From: JBAZOB01 sp041648895
Lineage (GTDB): Bacteria > Patescibacteriota > JAHJAL01
Direction: 5' to 3'
Length of the DNA stretch: 16,977 bases
Assembly: GCA_041648895.1 (NCBI GenBank)
Contig: JBAZOB010000027.1
Location: 1-16,977 of the forward strand
Positions 7,148 to 14,790 of this stretch are shown here, piece by piece. The notes beneath the pieces are model-generated. The model saw nothing but the letters and a program-made list of their open reading frames with translations. It had not been told where the DNA came from and did no database searches. The position numbers and the translations under genes were made by a program. Numbering within the stretch: the first letter of the stretch is position 1; each line of letters starts with the position of its first letter.

Positions 7148-7582
7148 ATGAAAATAATCAACCACCAAATCAATCTTCAAACCAAAGCCGAATACGACAT
7201 GATCGATATTACCCATCATCTAGCCAAATGGGTAGCTGATAACAATTTACAAAACGGTATTATTAACACTTTTTTAGAACACACCAGTGCCGCCCTGTGC
7301 ATCAATGAATTTACCGATCAGCGTCTATTGCATGACATCAAACGACGACTGGAAGAATTAAATCCCAAAGACCGCCACTACGAACACAATGAATCCCACG
7401 CCTGTAACAACGACGGCTGCATCAACGGTCATTCCCATTGCAACGCTATTTTCCTCCCCACCAGTATCACCGTGCAAATAATTGGCGGGAAAATTAACCT
7501 AGGTATCTGGCAACGCCTCTTTCTCATTGAGCTCGATCGTTCCCGTCCCCGCACTGTTAGTCTAATGTTTGTGGGAGAATAA
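7148..7582 (+). CDS. yjbQ: YjbQ/UPF0047 family protein
   Basis: A small cytoplasmic protein of the YjbQ (UPF0047) family, a compact trimeric fold reported to have secondary thiamine-phosphate synthase activity; the physiological role remains uncertain. The family blocks are present: EHTSAALCINE (44-54) with His45, Thr46 and Ser47, HYEHN (77-81), NGHSHCNA (93-100), and the C-terminal LGIWQRLFLIELDRSRPR (118-135). Length (144) is typical. Between the HYEHN and NGHSH blocks there is an ACNNDGCINGH segment with an extra cysteine pair not usual in the family. The start codon is preceded by an A-rich AAAGAAAAAG rather than a proper Shine-Dalgarno sequence. It converges on sdpI with only 14 nt between the stops and no room for a hairpin terminator. 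Confidence 0.9.
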   Translation: MKIINHQINLQTKAEYDMIDITHHLAKWVADNNLQNGIINTFLEHTSAALCINEFTDQRLLHDIKRRLEELNPKDRHYEHNESHACNNDGCINGHSHCNAIFLPTSITVQIIGGKINLGIWQRLFLIELDRSRPRTVSLMFVGE

Positions 7583-7596
7583 ATAATAATTTTCCT

Positions 7597-8232
7597 TTAA
7601 CGCTTTTTCACTGAAATTAAATAGGAATAAACAATCGGCACCACTAACGCCACCACCATCGCCGGAACAAACAATTCTAGTAGTATATTTCCCATCAAAG
7701 CCATCACCAAAAGTATCAAACCGGCAATCACAAAACACCAGGCCCCCAGTCGATGAGTTTTATTCCACACCTCTTCACTGGCCAGCGTCCAGGGAGTTTT
7801 GATTCCCACAAAAAAGTTCTGCCGGACTTTACTCAAATAATTACCAATAAGAATTAACATCACTCCGATCCCACTTACTACCCACTGACCAACGTTGATT
7901 TCCGGATTCATCGCCGCAAAAAGAGTAACCGCATACATATAGGTAAAAAAAGCCATAATCACCAGTTGGATCATCTCATAAGCATCCTGAAATTTCTGAT
8001 ATTTCTCTTTCTTTGGATCCAGCATTGGTAACAACATAAACAAAATCAACACGCCCACCGACATAGCCGGAAACAAAATAACCGCAAATTCCTTAGTGCC
8101 ATAATCATCGGGAACACCGGCATAGTTCCAGTGAATAGGCACCATTTCCGGCAATTGTCCGTAAAACCATAAACTAAGAAATACCATTATCAGGATCAAG
8201 ACCAATTTCAAATAAAAATAGACTTTTTTCAT
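7597..8232 (-). CDS. sdpI: SdpI-type integral membrane protein (DUF1648)
   Basis: A membrane protein of the SdpI family. In Bacillus subtilis SdpI gives immunity to the SdpC killing peptide and, once occupied, sequesters the repressor SdpR at the membrane. Six hydrophobic segments fall near residues 7-25, 50-71, 88-108, 116-134, 162-181 and 184-206. The DUF1648 signature LPEMVPIHWNYAGVPDDYG (27-45) sits in the first loop, and the SdpI signature KVRQNFFVGIKTPWTLAS (135-152) after the fourth segment. Length (211) equals that of the Bacillus protein within a few residues. The start overlaps the sdpR-like stop by 4 nt (ATGA), so the two are translationally coupled. No sdpC-like toxin gene is present in the window. 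Confidence 0.9.
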   Translation of the reverse strand: MKKVYFYLKLVLILIMVFLSLWFYGQLPEMVPIHWNYAGVPDDYGTKEFAVILFPAMSVGVLILFMLLPMLDPKKEKYQKFQDAYEMIQLVIMAFFTYMYAVTLFAAMNPEINVGQWVVSGIGVMLILIGNYLSKVRQNFFVGIKTPWTLASEEVWNKTHRLGAWCFVIAGLILLVMALMGNILLELFVPAMVVALVVPIVYSYLISVKKR

Positions 8233-8498
8233 TTCCCACCTCCACTTTTAAACATACTAATAAAAAAATTAACCGCTTCTTCCACCACTGATAAATTTAA
8301 AGAGTAAAAGACAAACTGCCCACGACGCTCATCGACCACCAAATTAGCTCTTTTCAAAACATCCAAATGATGTGACAAACTAGCTTGTGTGATCTTAAAA
8401 TGAGCCTGTAGCTCTTTTTGTGACATATCTCGCTTTTTCAATAATTCAATAATTTTCCGGCGATTACCATCAGACAAAGCTTTAAATAAACTATCCAT
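8229..8498 (-). CDS. sdpR: ArsR-family repressor, SdpR-type
   Basis: A winged-helix repressor of 89 residues that probably controls its own operon with sdpI. The opening MDSLFKALSDGNRRKIIELL is characteristic of the SdpR branch. The recognition helix region is QASLSHHLDVLKRANLV (38-54), and the wing is RRGQFVFYSLN (59-69). The metal-binding cysteines of metal-sensing ArsR proteins are absent, consistent with regulation by sequestration instead. A near-perfect palindrome (ATAGATA-AC-TATCTAT) lies 36 nt upstream of the start and is the likely operator. The gene heads a two-gene operon with sdpI through an ATGA overlap. Confidence 0.9.
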   Translation of the reverse strand: MDSLFKALSDGNRRKIIELLKKRDMSQKELQAHFKITQASLSHHLDVLKRANLVVDERRGQFVFYSLNLSVVEEAVNFFISMFKSGGGK

Positions 8499-8524
8499 AA
8501 GTATTAAGTATAATAAGATGTTAA

Positions 8525-8550
8525 TATAGATACATAGATAACTATCTATA
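8525..8550. promoter_or_regulatory. Candidate SdpR operator
   Basis: ATAGATA (8534-8540) and TATCTAT (8543-8549) are perfect inverted repeats around AC, and a further TAGATA copy lies at 8527-8532, eight bases upstream in the same orientation. The palindrome size and AT-rich half-sites suit an ArsR-type dimer. It sits between the start of sdpR (-) and the oxidoreductase gene (+), so it could also affect the latter. Confidence 0.55.
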
Positions 8551-8613
8551 TAATACTCCCCATAAATATATAAATCAATACCAAAACATATTTAATAAAT
8601 TTGTTACAATATA

Positions 8614-8634
8614 TTTGTCATTTGTAATTTGTCA
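8614..8634. repeat. Three tandem TTTGTMA heptads
   Basis: TTTGTCA, TTTGTAA and TTTGTCA follow one another in exact 7-nt register in the leader of the oxidoreductase gene, 17 nt before its ATG. This belongs to the heptad family also found at 15984-16004 and 16849-16916. Confidence 0.65.
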
Positions 8635-8650
8635 TTAATCAAAACATCAT

Positions 8651-10588
8651 ATGAAAAACAAATTTCCCCTATTATTCACTCCTGGACAGATTGGCCCCAT
8701 GACCATCAAAAACCGAATTGTCATGCCGCCCATGGTCAGAAACTACGCCAGCAGCAAAGGTGAAGTTACCCCTCGCTACCTGGCACATATTGAATCAATC
8801 GCCAAAGGCGGCACTGGACTCTTAATACTCGAAGCAACTTTTATTTCGCCCGAAGGCAAAGGTTTTACCAATGAGCTAGGCATCGATAAAGACAGCCTGA
8901 TCACCGGATTAAAAAAACTAGTCAAAGTCGCCCACTCTCATGATGCCAAAATTGGCGTTCAGCTCTACCACGCCGGTCGCCAAACTCATTCATCCGTTAC
9001 TCATAAAAAACCAGTGGCCCCTTCTCCCATCTCCTGTCCGGTCATGCAAGAAATGCCCAAACAATTAACATTGAATCAAATCACTGAACTGGAAAATAAA
9101 TACGCCGATGGTGCCACCCGGGCCCAGGAAGCCGGTATGGATTTTGTGGAAATACACGGCGCTCATGGATACCTTATCACCCAATTCCTGTCTAACCTTT
9201 CCAATCAAAGGAAAGATAAATACGGCGGTAATTTTACCAATCGTTTCCGTTTCCTAAAAAATATTGTCCTCAAAACCAAAGCTATTTTGGGAAATGATTT
9301 TCCAATTATTGTTCGCCTCTCCGCCGATGAACTAATGGACAATGGCATCAGAATCGATGAAACAATCAAAATCGCCCGAGAATTAGAGAAATTAGGCGTT
9401 CACGCCCTACATATTTCGGTCGGCAATTATGGTTCATACAACCAAGGCTTGTTAATTCCACCCATGGCTATCCCCCCCGCTCCCTTGGTTAAATATGCCA
9501 CTCAAGTCAAAAAAGCGGTTAAAATTCCCGTTATCACCGTGGGCAAAATTCACCAACCAGAACTAGCCGAAAAAATCTTAGCCGACAAAAAAGCCGACTT
9601 CATCGCCATCGGTCGCGCAGTTCTGGCTGATCCCGAATGGCCCAATAAAGTCAAAAACGATCAACAAGGCCAGATCAATCACTGCATCAGTTGTAACCAA
9701 AATTGTATCTCCCGTCTGTTTGTCGGACAAGATGTACGATGCACTGTCAATCCTCTTTGTGGCTTTGAAAACAAAATAAAATTCACCCCCACTAAAAAAC
9801 CGCAAAAAATCCTGGTCACCGGTGGTGGACCAGCCGGTTTGTACGCCGCCATCACCTTAGCTAAACTTGGTCATCAAGTCACCCTGTACGAAAAAAGCAA
9901 AAAACTGGGCGGCCTATTGAATCTCGCGGAAAAAACTCCCTATCGTGACGGCATCAGTATCCTCAAAAATCACCTTATCAACCAAGTTAACCAAAGCTCG
10001 GTCAAAGTAAAACTCGGCCAAATCGTCGATGAAAAAATAATCAATAAAGAAAAACCAGACATTCTTATCAATGCCTCCGGATCGATTGCCAATAAACCCG
10101 ATCTAACCGGCATTGACCTGAAAAACGTCATCCTATCCGAACAAGTATTGAAGGGCAAAGCCAAACTGAAGAAAAAATTAATTGTCCTTGGCGGTGGTTG
10201 CCAAGGCGCTCAAGTCGCCGATCTACTTGCCAGCCAAAAACATCGAGTCACCATTATTGAAATGGGGCCGGACATTGCTCTGGAAATGCCGGGCGATGAG
10301 AGAGAACTGATGCTACAAAGACTAGCCAAAAATAAAGCTATTATCCACACCAACACCAAAGTTGACCGTATCGAGAACGATGGTGTCATCGTCACCAAAG
10401 GCAAAGGCAAGACCAAGCTCAAAGCCGATCAGATTATTATTTGTTTTGGTCGCCGGCCCAATATTGATACCTATCTCCCCTTGAAAAAACTAGTTAAAAC
10501 CACCTACAACATTGGCGACTCATCCCAAGTCGGCCGCCTTGGAGACGCCATTATGCAAGCCGCCGAAATCTGCAGTCGGATTAAATGA
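8651..10588 (+). CDS. NADH:flavin oxidoreductase, Old Yellow Enzyme / 2,4-dienoyl-CoA reductase-like
   Basis: A multidomain flavin and iron-sulfur reductase of the FadH / BaiCD type that moves electrons from NAD(P)H through FAD, a 4Fe-4S cluster and FMN to an activated alkene. The FMN TIM barrel spans residues 1-340 (HGAHGYLITQFLS at 169-181, YGGNFTNRFRF at 191-201, IGRAVLADPEWP at 320-331). Four cysteines bind the cluster: Cys345, Cys348, Cys352 and Cys364 (CISCNQNC, VRCTVNP). The FAD Rossmann motif VTGGGPAGL is at 389-397 and a second nucleotide site GGGCQGA at 514-520. Length (645) matches the family. The substrate cannot be inferred, as no fatty-acid or bile-acid genes are near. It is cytoplasmic. 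Its stop overlaps the GH13 start (ATGA). No Shine-Dalgarno sequence is evident upstream. Confidence 0.92.
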   Translation: MKNKFPLLFTPGQIGPMTIKNRIVMPPMVRNYASSKGEVTPRYLAHIESIAKGGTGLLILEATFISPEGKGFTNELGIDKDSLITGLKKLVKVAHSHDAKIGVQLYHAGRQTHSSVTHKKPVAPSPISCPVMQEMPKQLTLNQITELENKYADGATRAQEAGMDFVEIHGAHGYLITQFLSNLSNQRKDKYGGNFTNRFRFLKNIVLKTKAILGNDFPIIVRLSADELMDNGIRIDETIKIARELEKLGVHALHISVGNYGSYNQGLLIPPMAIPPAPLVKYATQVKKAVKIPVITVGKIHQPELAEKILADKKADFIAIGRAVLADPEWPNKVKNDQQGQINHCISCNQNCISRLFVGQDVRCTVNPLCGFENKIKFTPTKKPQKILVTGGGPAGLYAAITLAKLGHQVTLYEKSKKLGGLLNLAEKTPYRDGISILKNHLINQVNQSSVKVKLGQIVDEKIINKEKPDILINASGSIANKPDLTGIDLKNVILSEQVLKGKAKLKKKLIVLGGGCQGAQVADLLASQKHRVTIIEMGPDIALEMPGDERELMLQRLAKNKAIIHTNTKVDRIENDGVIVTKGKGKTKLKADQIIICFGRRPNIDTYLPLKKLVKTTYNIGDSSQVGRLGDAIMQAAEICSRIK

Positions 10589-12003
10589 ACCAAGAAAAAA
10601 TCAACCTATCATACATCCCCGATTGGACGTTTAGTAGCATCATCTACCAAATTTACGCCTTGGGTTTTTGTGATTGTCCCGCCGTCAATCCCATTACCAA
10701 ACCAGAATCCACCATTAGTCAAATCCAACCGGTTAATCGGCTCAACAAAATCAGACACTACTATTCCCACCTCACTAAACTCGGTATCAATACCGTAATT
10801 ATCGGTCCCGTCTTTGAATCATGCACTCACGGCTATGATGTCATTGATTATTTTCAAGTCGACCGCCGTCTCGGCACCAATCAACTATTACACGAAATTA
10901 TTGACGAGCTGCACCAACAGAAAATAAAAGTTATCCTCGATATTACCATCAACCACACCAGCCGCCTCTTCCCCGCCTTTCTAGACATCAAAAACCAGCA
11001 AAAAACCTCACCATATATCGATTGGTATCAAGATATCAATTTTAATCAAGATACAGTCTGGAAAGATGGCTTTAGTTATGCCTATTGGAAAAATATCGTT
11101 GAATTACCCATTCTCAATCTTGACCAACCAAGTGTAAAAAAATACATATTCAATGTGGCCCAGTTTTGGCTCAAAAATTACCACATCGATGGTTGGCGAC
11201 TTGATGTAGCCTACGATATCCCGCCTCAATTCTGGCAGGAATTTCGTCAAGTATGCAAAGACATCAATCCTCACTGTCTGCTTATTGGTGAACTAGTCGA
11301 GCAAGATTACAATCAATGGATCAATCCCACCACTTTAGATACCGGCACCAATTATCAACTTTTTCAACATATCCTGGGTGCCTTTAACCAAAAAGATTTT
11401 TGGCAATTAACTGAAATCATCAATTACGAAAAACATCCTCAATCAGGAAAATACAACCACATCCTCCTTGCCAACTTCGTCGGTAATCACGACACCAACC
11501 GAATATACAATCAAATTTATCAGCCCGACTACTTAGAACAAATATTCACTTTTCTTTTTACTCATCCTGGTTTGCCATGCATTTATTATGGCGATGAAAT
11601 ATTATTAAATGGCGAAAAACACCCCATTCATGATTTTCATATACGGCAATCTATGCCCAATCTCAATCATCTTACCCAATCTCAATCTGAATTTTTGCAC
11701 CATATCCAGAAACTCATCAAAATCCGTCACCAAAATCCCGAACTGACCACCGGAGAAATTACCATTCTTCACACCTCCTCATCTCTTTTATTAATCGGTA
11801 TCCAAACCACCAACAATTATTACCTCAACCTATTGAATCTCGACCCCCGAGAGCTCCCTTCCACTCTCCATATCAACACTACCAATACCTGGACAGGCAA
11901 CTCCACTTTTACCAACCTACTTTCCCCCGACCAACATTTCCACTGCCATAATCAACAACTTCAACTACCGAAACAACCCACCATTCTAAAACTTGAATCG
12001 TGA
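10585..12003 (+). CDS. GH13 alpha-amylase-family glycosidase
   Basis: A cytoplasmic alpha-glucan-active enzyme of family GH13; no signal peptide is present. Region I is VILDITINHTS (117-127). The nucleophile is Asp207 in GWRLDVAYD, the acid/base Glu236 in IGELVE, and the transition-state residue Asp303 in GNHDTNR, so the catalytic triad is intact. GLPCIYYGDEILL (329-341) is the usual block following them. The C-terminal 90 residues are probably the beta-sandwich domain C. The 472-residue length fits a small amylase or glucan/sucrose-type hydrolase; exact specificity is unclear. Its ATG overlaps the oxidoreductase stop by 4 nt, so translation is coupled, although the two functions have no obvious link. 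The last codons (GAA TCG TGA) lie inside the left arm of the inverted repeat at 11994-12212. Confidence 0.92.
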   Translation: MNQEKINLSYIPDWTFSSIIYQIYALGFCDCPAVNPITKPESTISQIQPVNRLNKIRHYYSHLTKLGINTVIIGPVFESCTHGYDVIDYFQVDRRLGTNQLLHEIIDELHQQKIKVILDITINHTSRLFPAFLDIKNQQKTSPYIDWYQDINFNQDTVWKDGFSYAYWKNIVELPILNLDQPSVKKYIFNVAQFWLKNYHIDGWRLDVAYDIPPQFWQEFRQVCKDINPHCLLIGELVEQDYNQWINPTTLDTGTNYQLFQHILGAFNQKDFWQLTEIINYEKHPQSGKYNHILLANFVGNHDTNRIYNQIYQPDYLEQIFTFLFTHPGLPCIYYGDEILLNGEKHPIHDFHIRQSMPNLNHLTQSQSEFLHHIQKLIKIRHQNPELTTGEITILHTSSSLLLIGIQTTNNYYLNLLNLDPRELPSTLHINTTNTWTGNSTFTNLLSPDQHFHCHNQQLQLPKQPTILKLES

Positions 12004-12212
12004 AAAATTATGAATTACAAATTATGAATTATCAAAAATAAAACAAAAACTTTTTCATGTAGCTATTTTCTTTTAAATAACCTGTATGAGCCCCGATCAA
12101 TAGTACCGACCATCTAGGGCGAGTTTTATTTAAAAGAAAATAGCTACATGAAAAAGTTTTTGTTTTATTTTTGATAATTCATAATTTGTAATTCATTATT
12201 TTTCACGATTCA
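11994..12212. repeat. 219-bp inverted repeat with 87-nt arms filling a convergent intergenic gap
   Basis: The arms 11994-12080 and 12126-12212 are complementary over 87 nt with one mismatch (at 12009). They enclose 45 nt that belong to a core shared with 13030-13079. The left arm starts inside the last codons of the GH13 gene and the right arm stops 1 nt before the comF stop codon, so the repeat fills the gap. The outer part of each arm contains TTATGAA/TTACAAA heptads. Either transcript would end in a very long hairpin, so bidirectional termination is likely. There is no coding capacity. Confidence 0.9.
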
Positions 12213-12896
12213 TCACACTCCCCTCGCCAACACCAACCCCGACACTCCTTTCGCCCCCGCCTTTTTCAAAACCTGGGCACATTCATTCAGAGTCGATCCA
12301 GTCGTACAAACATCATCAACAATCAGTATCTTTTTACCCAAAATTGATTTTGGTTCCAGTTTCAAAACAAAAACTCCCCGAACATTACCTTTTCTCTCCA
12401 CCCGCCCCAATTTAACCTGAGGCACTCGATCATGTCTCCTCGCCAAACAATCAAAATAAAACAAATCTCGTCTTTTCGCTACCAATCTAGCCAAACGCTC
12501 CGACTGATTATAACCCCGCCATCGCTGCCGCTTTTTTGTCAAAGGCACCGCCATCACTAAATCAAATTTTTCCTTGGCCAAATCCAACCCGACGATCATA
12601 TCAACTATCGGTTCATCCAAATCATACATATTTTGGTACTTATACAAATGCACCAATCGCCGCATACAAATATTAGAGCGAAAACACACCTGCAATGAAT
12701 CAATTCCCCATTTAGCCCGACAATCATGGCACACCATTCCCTTTTGATTTACTCGTTCGCAACCCGGACAAACCTGCACCGCCACAGGCTCTAACTTTGG
12801 CCGACAATTTACACATAACAAACTTCCCTCTCGCAAACAAAAAATACAAAAACGAGGAAAAATCCAATCTAAAATCCAGGTTAATATTTTCTTCAT
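12213..12896 (-). CDS. comF: ComF family phosphoribosyltransferase-like protein
   Basis: Related to ComFC/GntX, needed for handling incoming single-stranded DNA during natural transformation in competent bacteria. It has an N-terminal zinc ribbon with cysteine pairs at 17/20, 28/31, 43/46 and 56/59, and a type I phosphoribosyltransferase domain ending in ILIVDDVCTTGSTLNE (190-205), the PRPP-binding loop. VMAVPLTKKRQRWRGYNQ (114-131) is the other conserved block. Length (227) is typical. The ATG has a T-rich run instead of a Shine-Dalgarno sequence, and it overlaps the TGA of a 10-codon leader frame (12893-12925) that has one. The gene is bracketed by long inverted repeats at 11994-12212 and 12979-13130. 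Confidence 0.92.
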   Translation of the reverse strand: MKKILTWILDWIFPRFCIFCLREGSLLCVNCRPKLEPVAVQVCPGCERVNQKGMVCHDCRAKWGIDSLQVCFRSNICMRRLVHLYKYQNMYDLDEPIVDMIVGLDLAKEKFDLVMAVPLTKKRQRWRGYNQSERLARLVAKRRDLFYFDCLARRHDRVPQVKLGRVERKGNVRGVFVLKLEPKSILGKKILIVDDVCTTGSTLNECAQVLKKAGAKGVSGLVLARGV

Positions 12897-12925
12897 AAAA
12901 AAATGTCATTGTTTAATAATGACAT
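12893..12925 (-). CDS. Possible 10-residue leader peptide coupled to comF
   Basis: The minus-strand frame encodes MSLLNNDIFL and ends in a TGA overlapping the comF ATG (ATGA). Its ATG is preceded by GGGGGAG (plus 12931-12937) at a 5-nt spacing, the only Shine-Dalgarno-like sequence near comF. Translation of comF may therefore depend on this frame. The peptide itself has no recognised function, and the arrangement could be chance. Confidence 0.45.
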   Translation of the reverse strand: MSLLNNDIFL

Positions 12926-12928
12926 TTT
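12900..12928 (-). promoter_or_regulatory. Hairpin with T tract directly ahead of the comF start
   Basis: AAAATGTCATT and AATGACATTTT form a perfect 11-bp stem with a 7-nt loop. On the minus strand the right arm runs into a T tract ending at the comF ATG. It resembles an intrinsic terminator or attenuator and overlaps the whole leader frame, so a translating ribosome would disrupt it. The stem is AT-rich. Confidence 0.5.
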
Positions 12929-12978
12929 AACTCCCCCATAATTATCCAAAAATAAATTAATTCTGAAAAAAATATTAA

Positions 12979-13130
12979 ATTTACGAGTGGCGTGAATTGT
13001 ATTTTGCCCTCATATTATTTTTTGCTCCCAAAACTCGCTACTGTCGGACCGGGACTATGATTAACGCCTCAGACAGGTTGTCCGCAAAAAATAATATGAG
13101 GGCAAAATACAATTCACGCCACTCGTAAAT
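12979..13130 (-). terminator. 152-bp perfect inverted repeat, terminator-like, downstream of gpmI
   Basis: Arms 12979-13025 and 13084-13130 are perfectly complementary over 47 nt around a 58-nt loop. Read on the minus strand the structure starts 3 nt after the gpmI stop codon and is followed by seven T residues (plus 12966-12972), so it works as an outsized intrinsic terminator. The loop holds a 50-nt core (13030-13079) similar to that in the inverted repeat after comF, although the arms are unrelated. Confidence 0.8.
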
Positions 13131-13133
13131 CAA

Positions 13134-14759
13134 TTAGTTCAAAGCGTCAAACAACGACACACCACTCATATCTCCCGGTAAACCTATATCCAACATCTCC
13201 AAAACTGTTGGTGCGACGTCAGCCAATAACCCATTGGGAGATAACTCACCAGCATCAGCAAATGACATTTTTTGTCGACGATCAAACTTAAAACGATCAT
13301 CAATCATAAAAAAAGGTACAGGATTTGAACTATGCTCTTTGGAAATATTCTTGGAGATCGGATTAATCATTTCTTCACAATTACCATGATCAGCCGTAAT
13401 TAAAACCGTCCCCTCTTTTTTCAAAGTCGCCTCCACCACCCGCCCCACACATTGATCAACATACTCAACCGCCCTCACTCCCGCTCCATATTCGCCCGTA
13501 TGGCCAATCATGTCGGGATTCGCAAAATTACTCAATAAAAAACCATACTGATCACTATTGATCGCCGCCAACAACTTCTCGGTTACTTCCGGCAAACTCA
13601 TTTCCGGTTTTTCTTCATAACCACGCACTTTCGGCGACGGTACATGTACATATTCCTCGCCACTATACTGAGCTTTTTCACCACCGTTAAAAAAATAGGT
13701 GACATGCGGAAATTTTTCCGTTTCGGCCACGTGATATTGACGAATCAAGCCCTCACTTATTACCCGCGGCAAGCTCATCACTTCACCAGCAGCTTTGTTG
13801 ATCTCTTGTGGCGAAAAAGCCACTTTTACTCCCATATTGATTAATTCATAAAACACCATACTCACTACCTGCAAATCAGTTAATCTCTCGGTCTGACGAG
13901 TTTGTTTTATTACTTCCTCGTCGGACACAAAAAAACTGGCAATCTGCCGAATACGATCCCGCCGATGATTAGTAAAAATAATACTATCACCAGCTTCAAT
14001 CGGTCCAATCGGACGACCGTGGGAATCGACTATCGTGCGAGGAATAATTTGTTCATCAAAAATACCATTGGCATAGGAATTTTCAATTAATTCCTCCACA
14101 TTGCTGGCCGTTTCTTTGCCAATTCCCAACATGGCCTGATAGGCCAAATCAGTCCTATCCCATCGACTAATACGATCCATAGCATAAAAGCGACCAGCCA
14201 CCGAAGCTACTTGGCCAAAACCGATCTCTTTGACAATCAAAGATAAGTCCTCCCAAAAATCCATGAAAGATTGCGGCGGCACGTCACGCCCATCGGCGAA
14301 TAAATGCAAATAGACATTCCGAAAATTATGTTTTTTACATGTCCTCAATATAGCGGCAAAATAATCGACATGACCATGCACTCCCGCCGATGAGAAAATA
14401 CCCGCAACGTGTAATTTTTTATGTTTACGCTTAGCCTCGGCAATGGCCTTAACAATCTTATCGTTATTATAAAACTGGCCACTTTCAATACTATCCTTGA
14501 TCAAAGCTAAACTTTGTTTAATCACTGCTCCCATTCCTAAAGTAATGTGGCCCACCTCCGAATTACCATATTCACCCCACGGCAAACCCACTGACTCGCC
14601 GGAAGCATTGAGCAATGCATGTGGATAATCATTCCATAAACGATCAAAATTCGGAATATTAGCATTTAGAATTGCATTCCCCTCTCGCTCCAAAGTCACA
14701 CCAAACCCATCCAGCACCAACATCACCACTGGACTAATTTTCTTCCACTCCAAATCCAT
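13134..14759 (-). CDS. gpmI: 2,3-bisphosphoglycerate-independent phosphoglycerate mutase
   Basis: Interconverts 3- and 2-phosphoglycerate in cytoplasmic glycolysis with two metal ions and a phosphoserine intermediate. VMLVLDGFG (12-20) supplies the first metal ligand Asp17, and YGNSEVGH (64-71) the catalytic Ser67. GVHGHVDY, ADGRDVPP, AGRFYAMDRISRW, ANPDMIGHTG, TADHGNCEEM and EHSSNPVPF provide the substrate and metal sites in the family order. At 541 residues it is slightly longer than the usual 510. No Shine-Dalgarno sequence precedes the ATG, and an imperfect 62-bp palindrome lies 31 nt upstream. A long terminator hairpin begins 3 nt after the stop. Alone in the window, it points to an active lower glycolysis. 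Confidence 0.96.
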   Translation of the reverse strand: MDLEWKKISPVVMLVLDGFGVTLEREGNAILNANIPNFDRLWNDYPHALLNASGESVGLPWGEYGNSEVGHITLGMGAVIKQSLALIKDSIESGQFYNNDKIVKAIAEAKRKHKKLHVAGIFSSAGVHGHVDYFAAILRTCKKHNFRNVYLHLFADGRDVPPQSFMDFWEDLSLIVKEIGFGQVASVAGRFYAMDRISRWDRTDLAYQAMLGIGKETASNVEELIENSYANGIFDEQIIPRTIVDSHGRPIGPIEAGDSIIFTNHRRDRIRQIASFFVSDEEVIKQTRQTERLTDLQVVSMVFYELINMGVKVAFSPQEINKAAGEVMSLPRVISEGLIRQYHVAETEKFPHVTYFFNGGEKAQYSGEEYVHVPSPKVRGYEEKPEMSLPEVTEKLLAAINSDQYGFLLSNFANPDMIGHTGEYGAGVRAVEYVDQCVGRVVEATLKKEGTVLITADHGNCEEMINPISKNISKEHSSNPVPFFMIDDRFKFDRRQKMSFADAGELSPNGLLADVAPTVLEMLDIGLPGDMSGVSLFDALN

Positions 14760-14790
14760 AGAATAATTAATAATAAATAATCAGAAATCA

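Noticed and set aside
12724..12909. Minus-strand 61-codon frame overlapping the comF start
   Set aside because: Out of frame with comF over conserved zinc cysteines and without a ribosome site.
12941..12969. comF promoter TTTTCA-N17-GATAAT on the minus strand
   Set aside because: The predicted start would fall inside the GGGGGAG sequence, removing part of the only ribosome site, so it is not listed as a feature.
11994..13130. Integron attC sites as explanation of the inverted repeats
   Set aside because: The arms are perfect and much longer than attC stems, the R-box consensus core sites are not seen, and no integrase is present.
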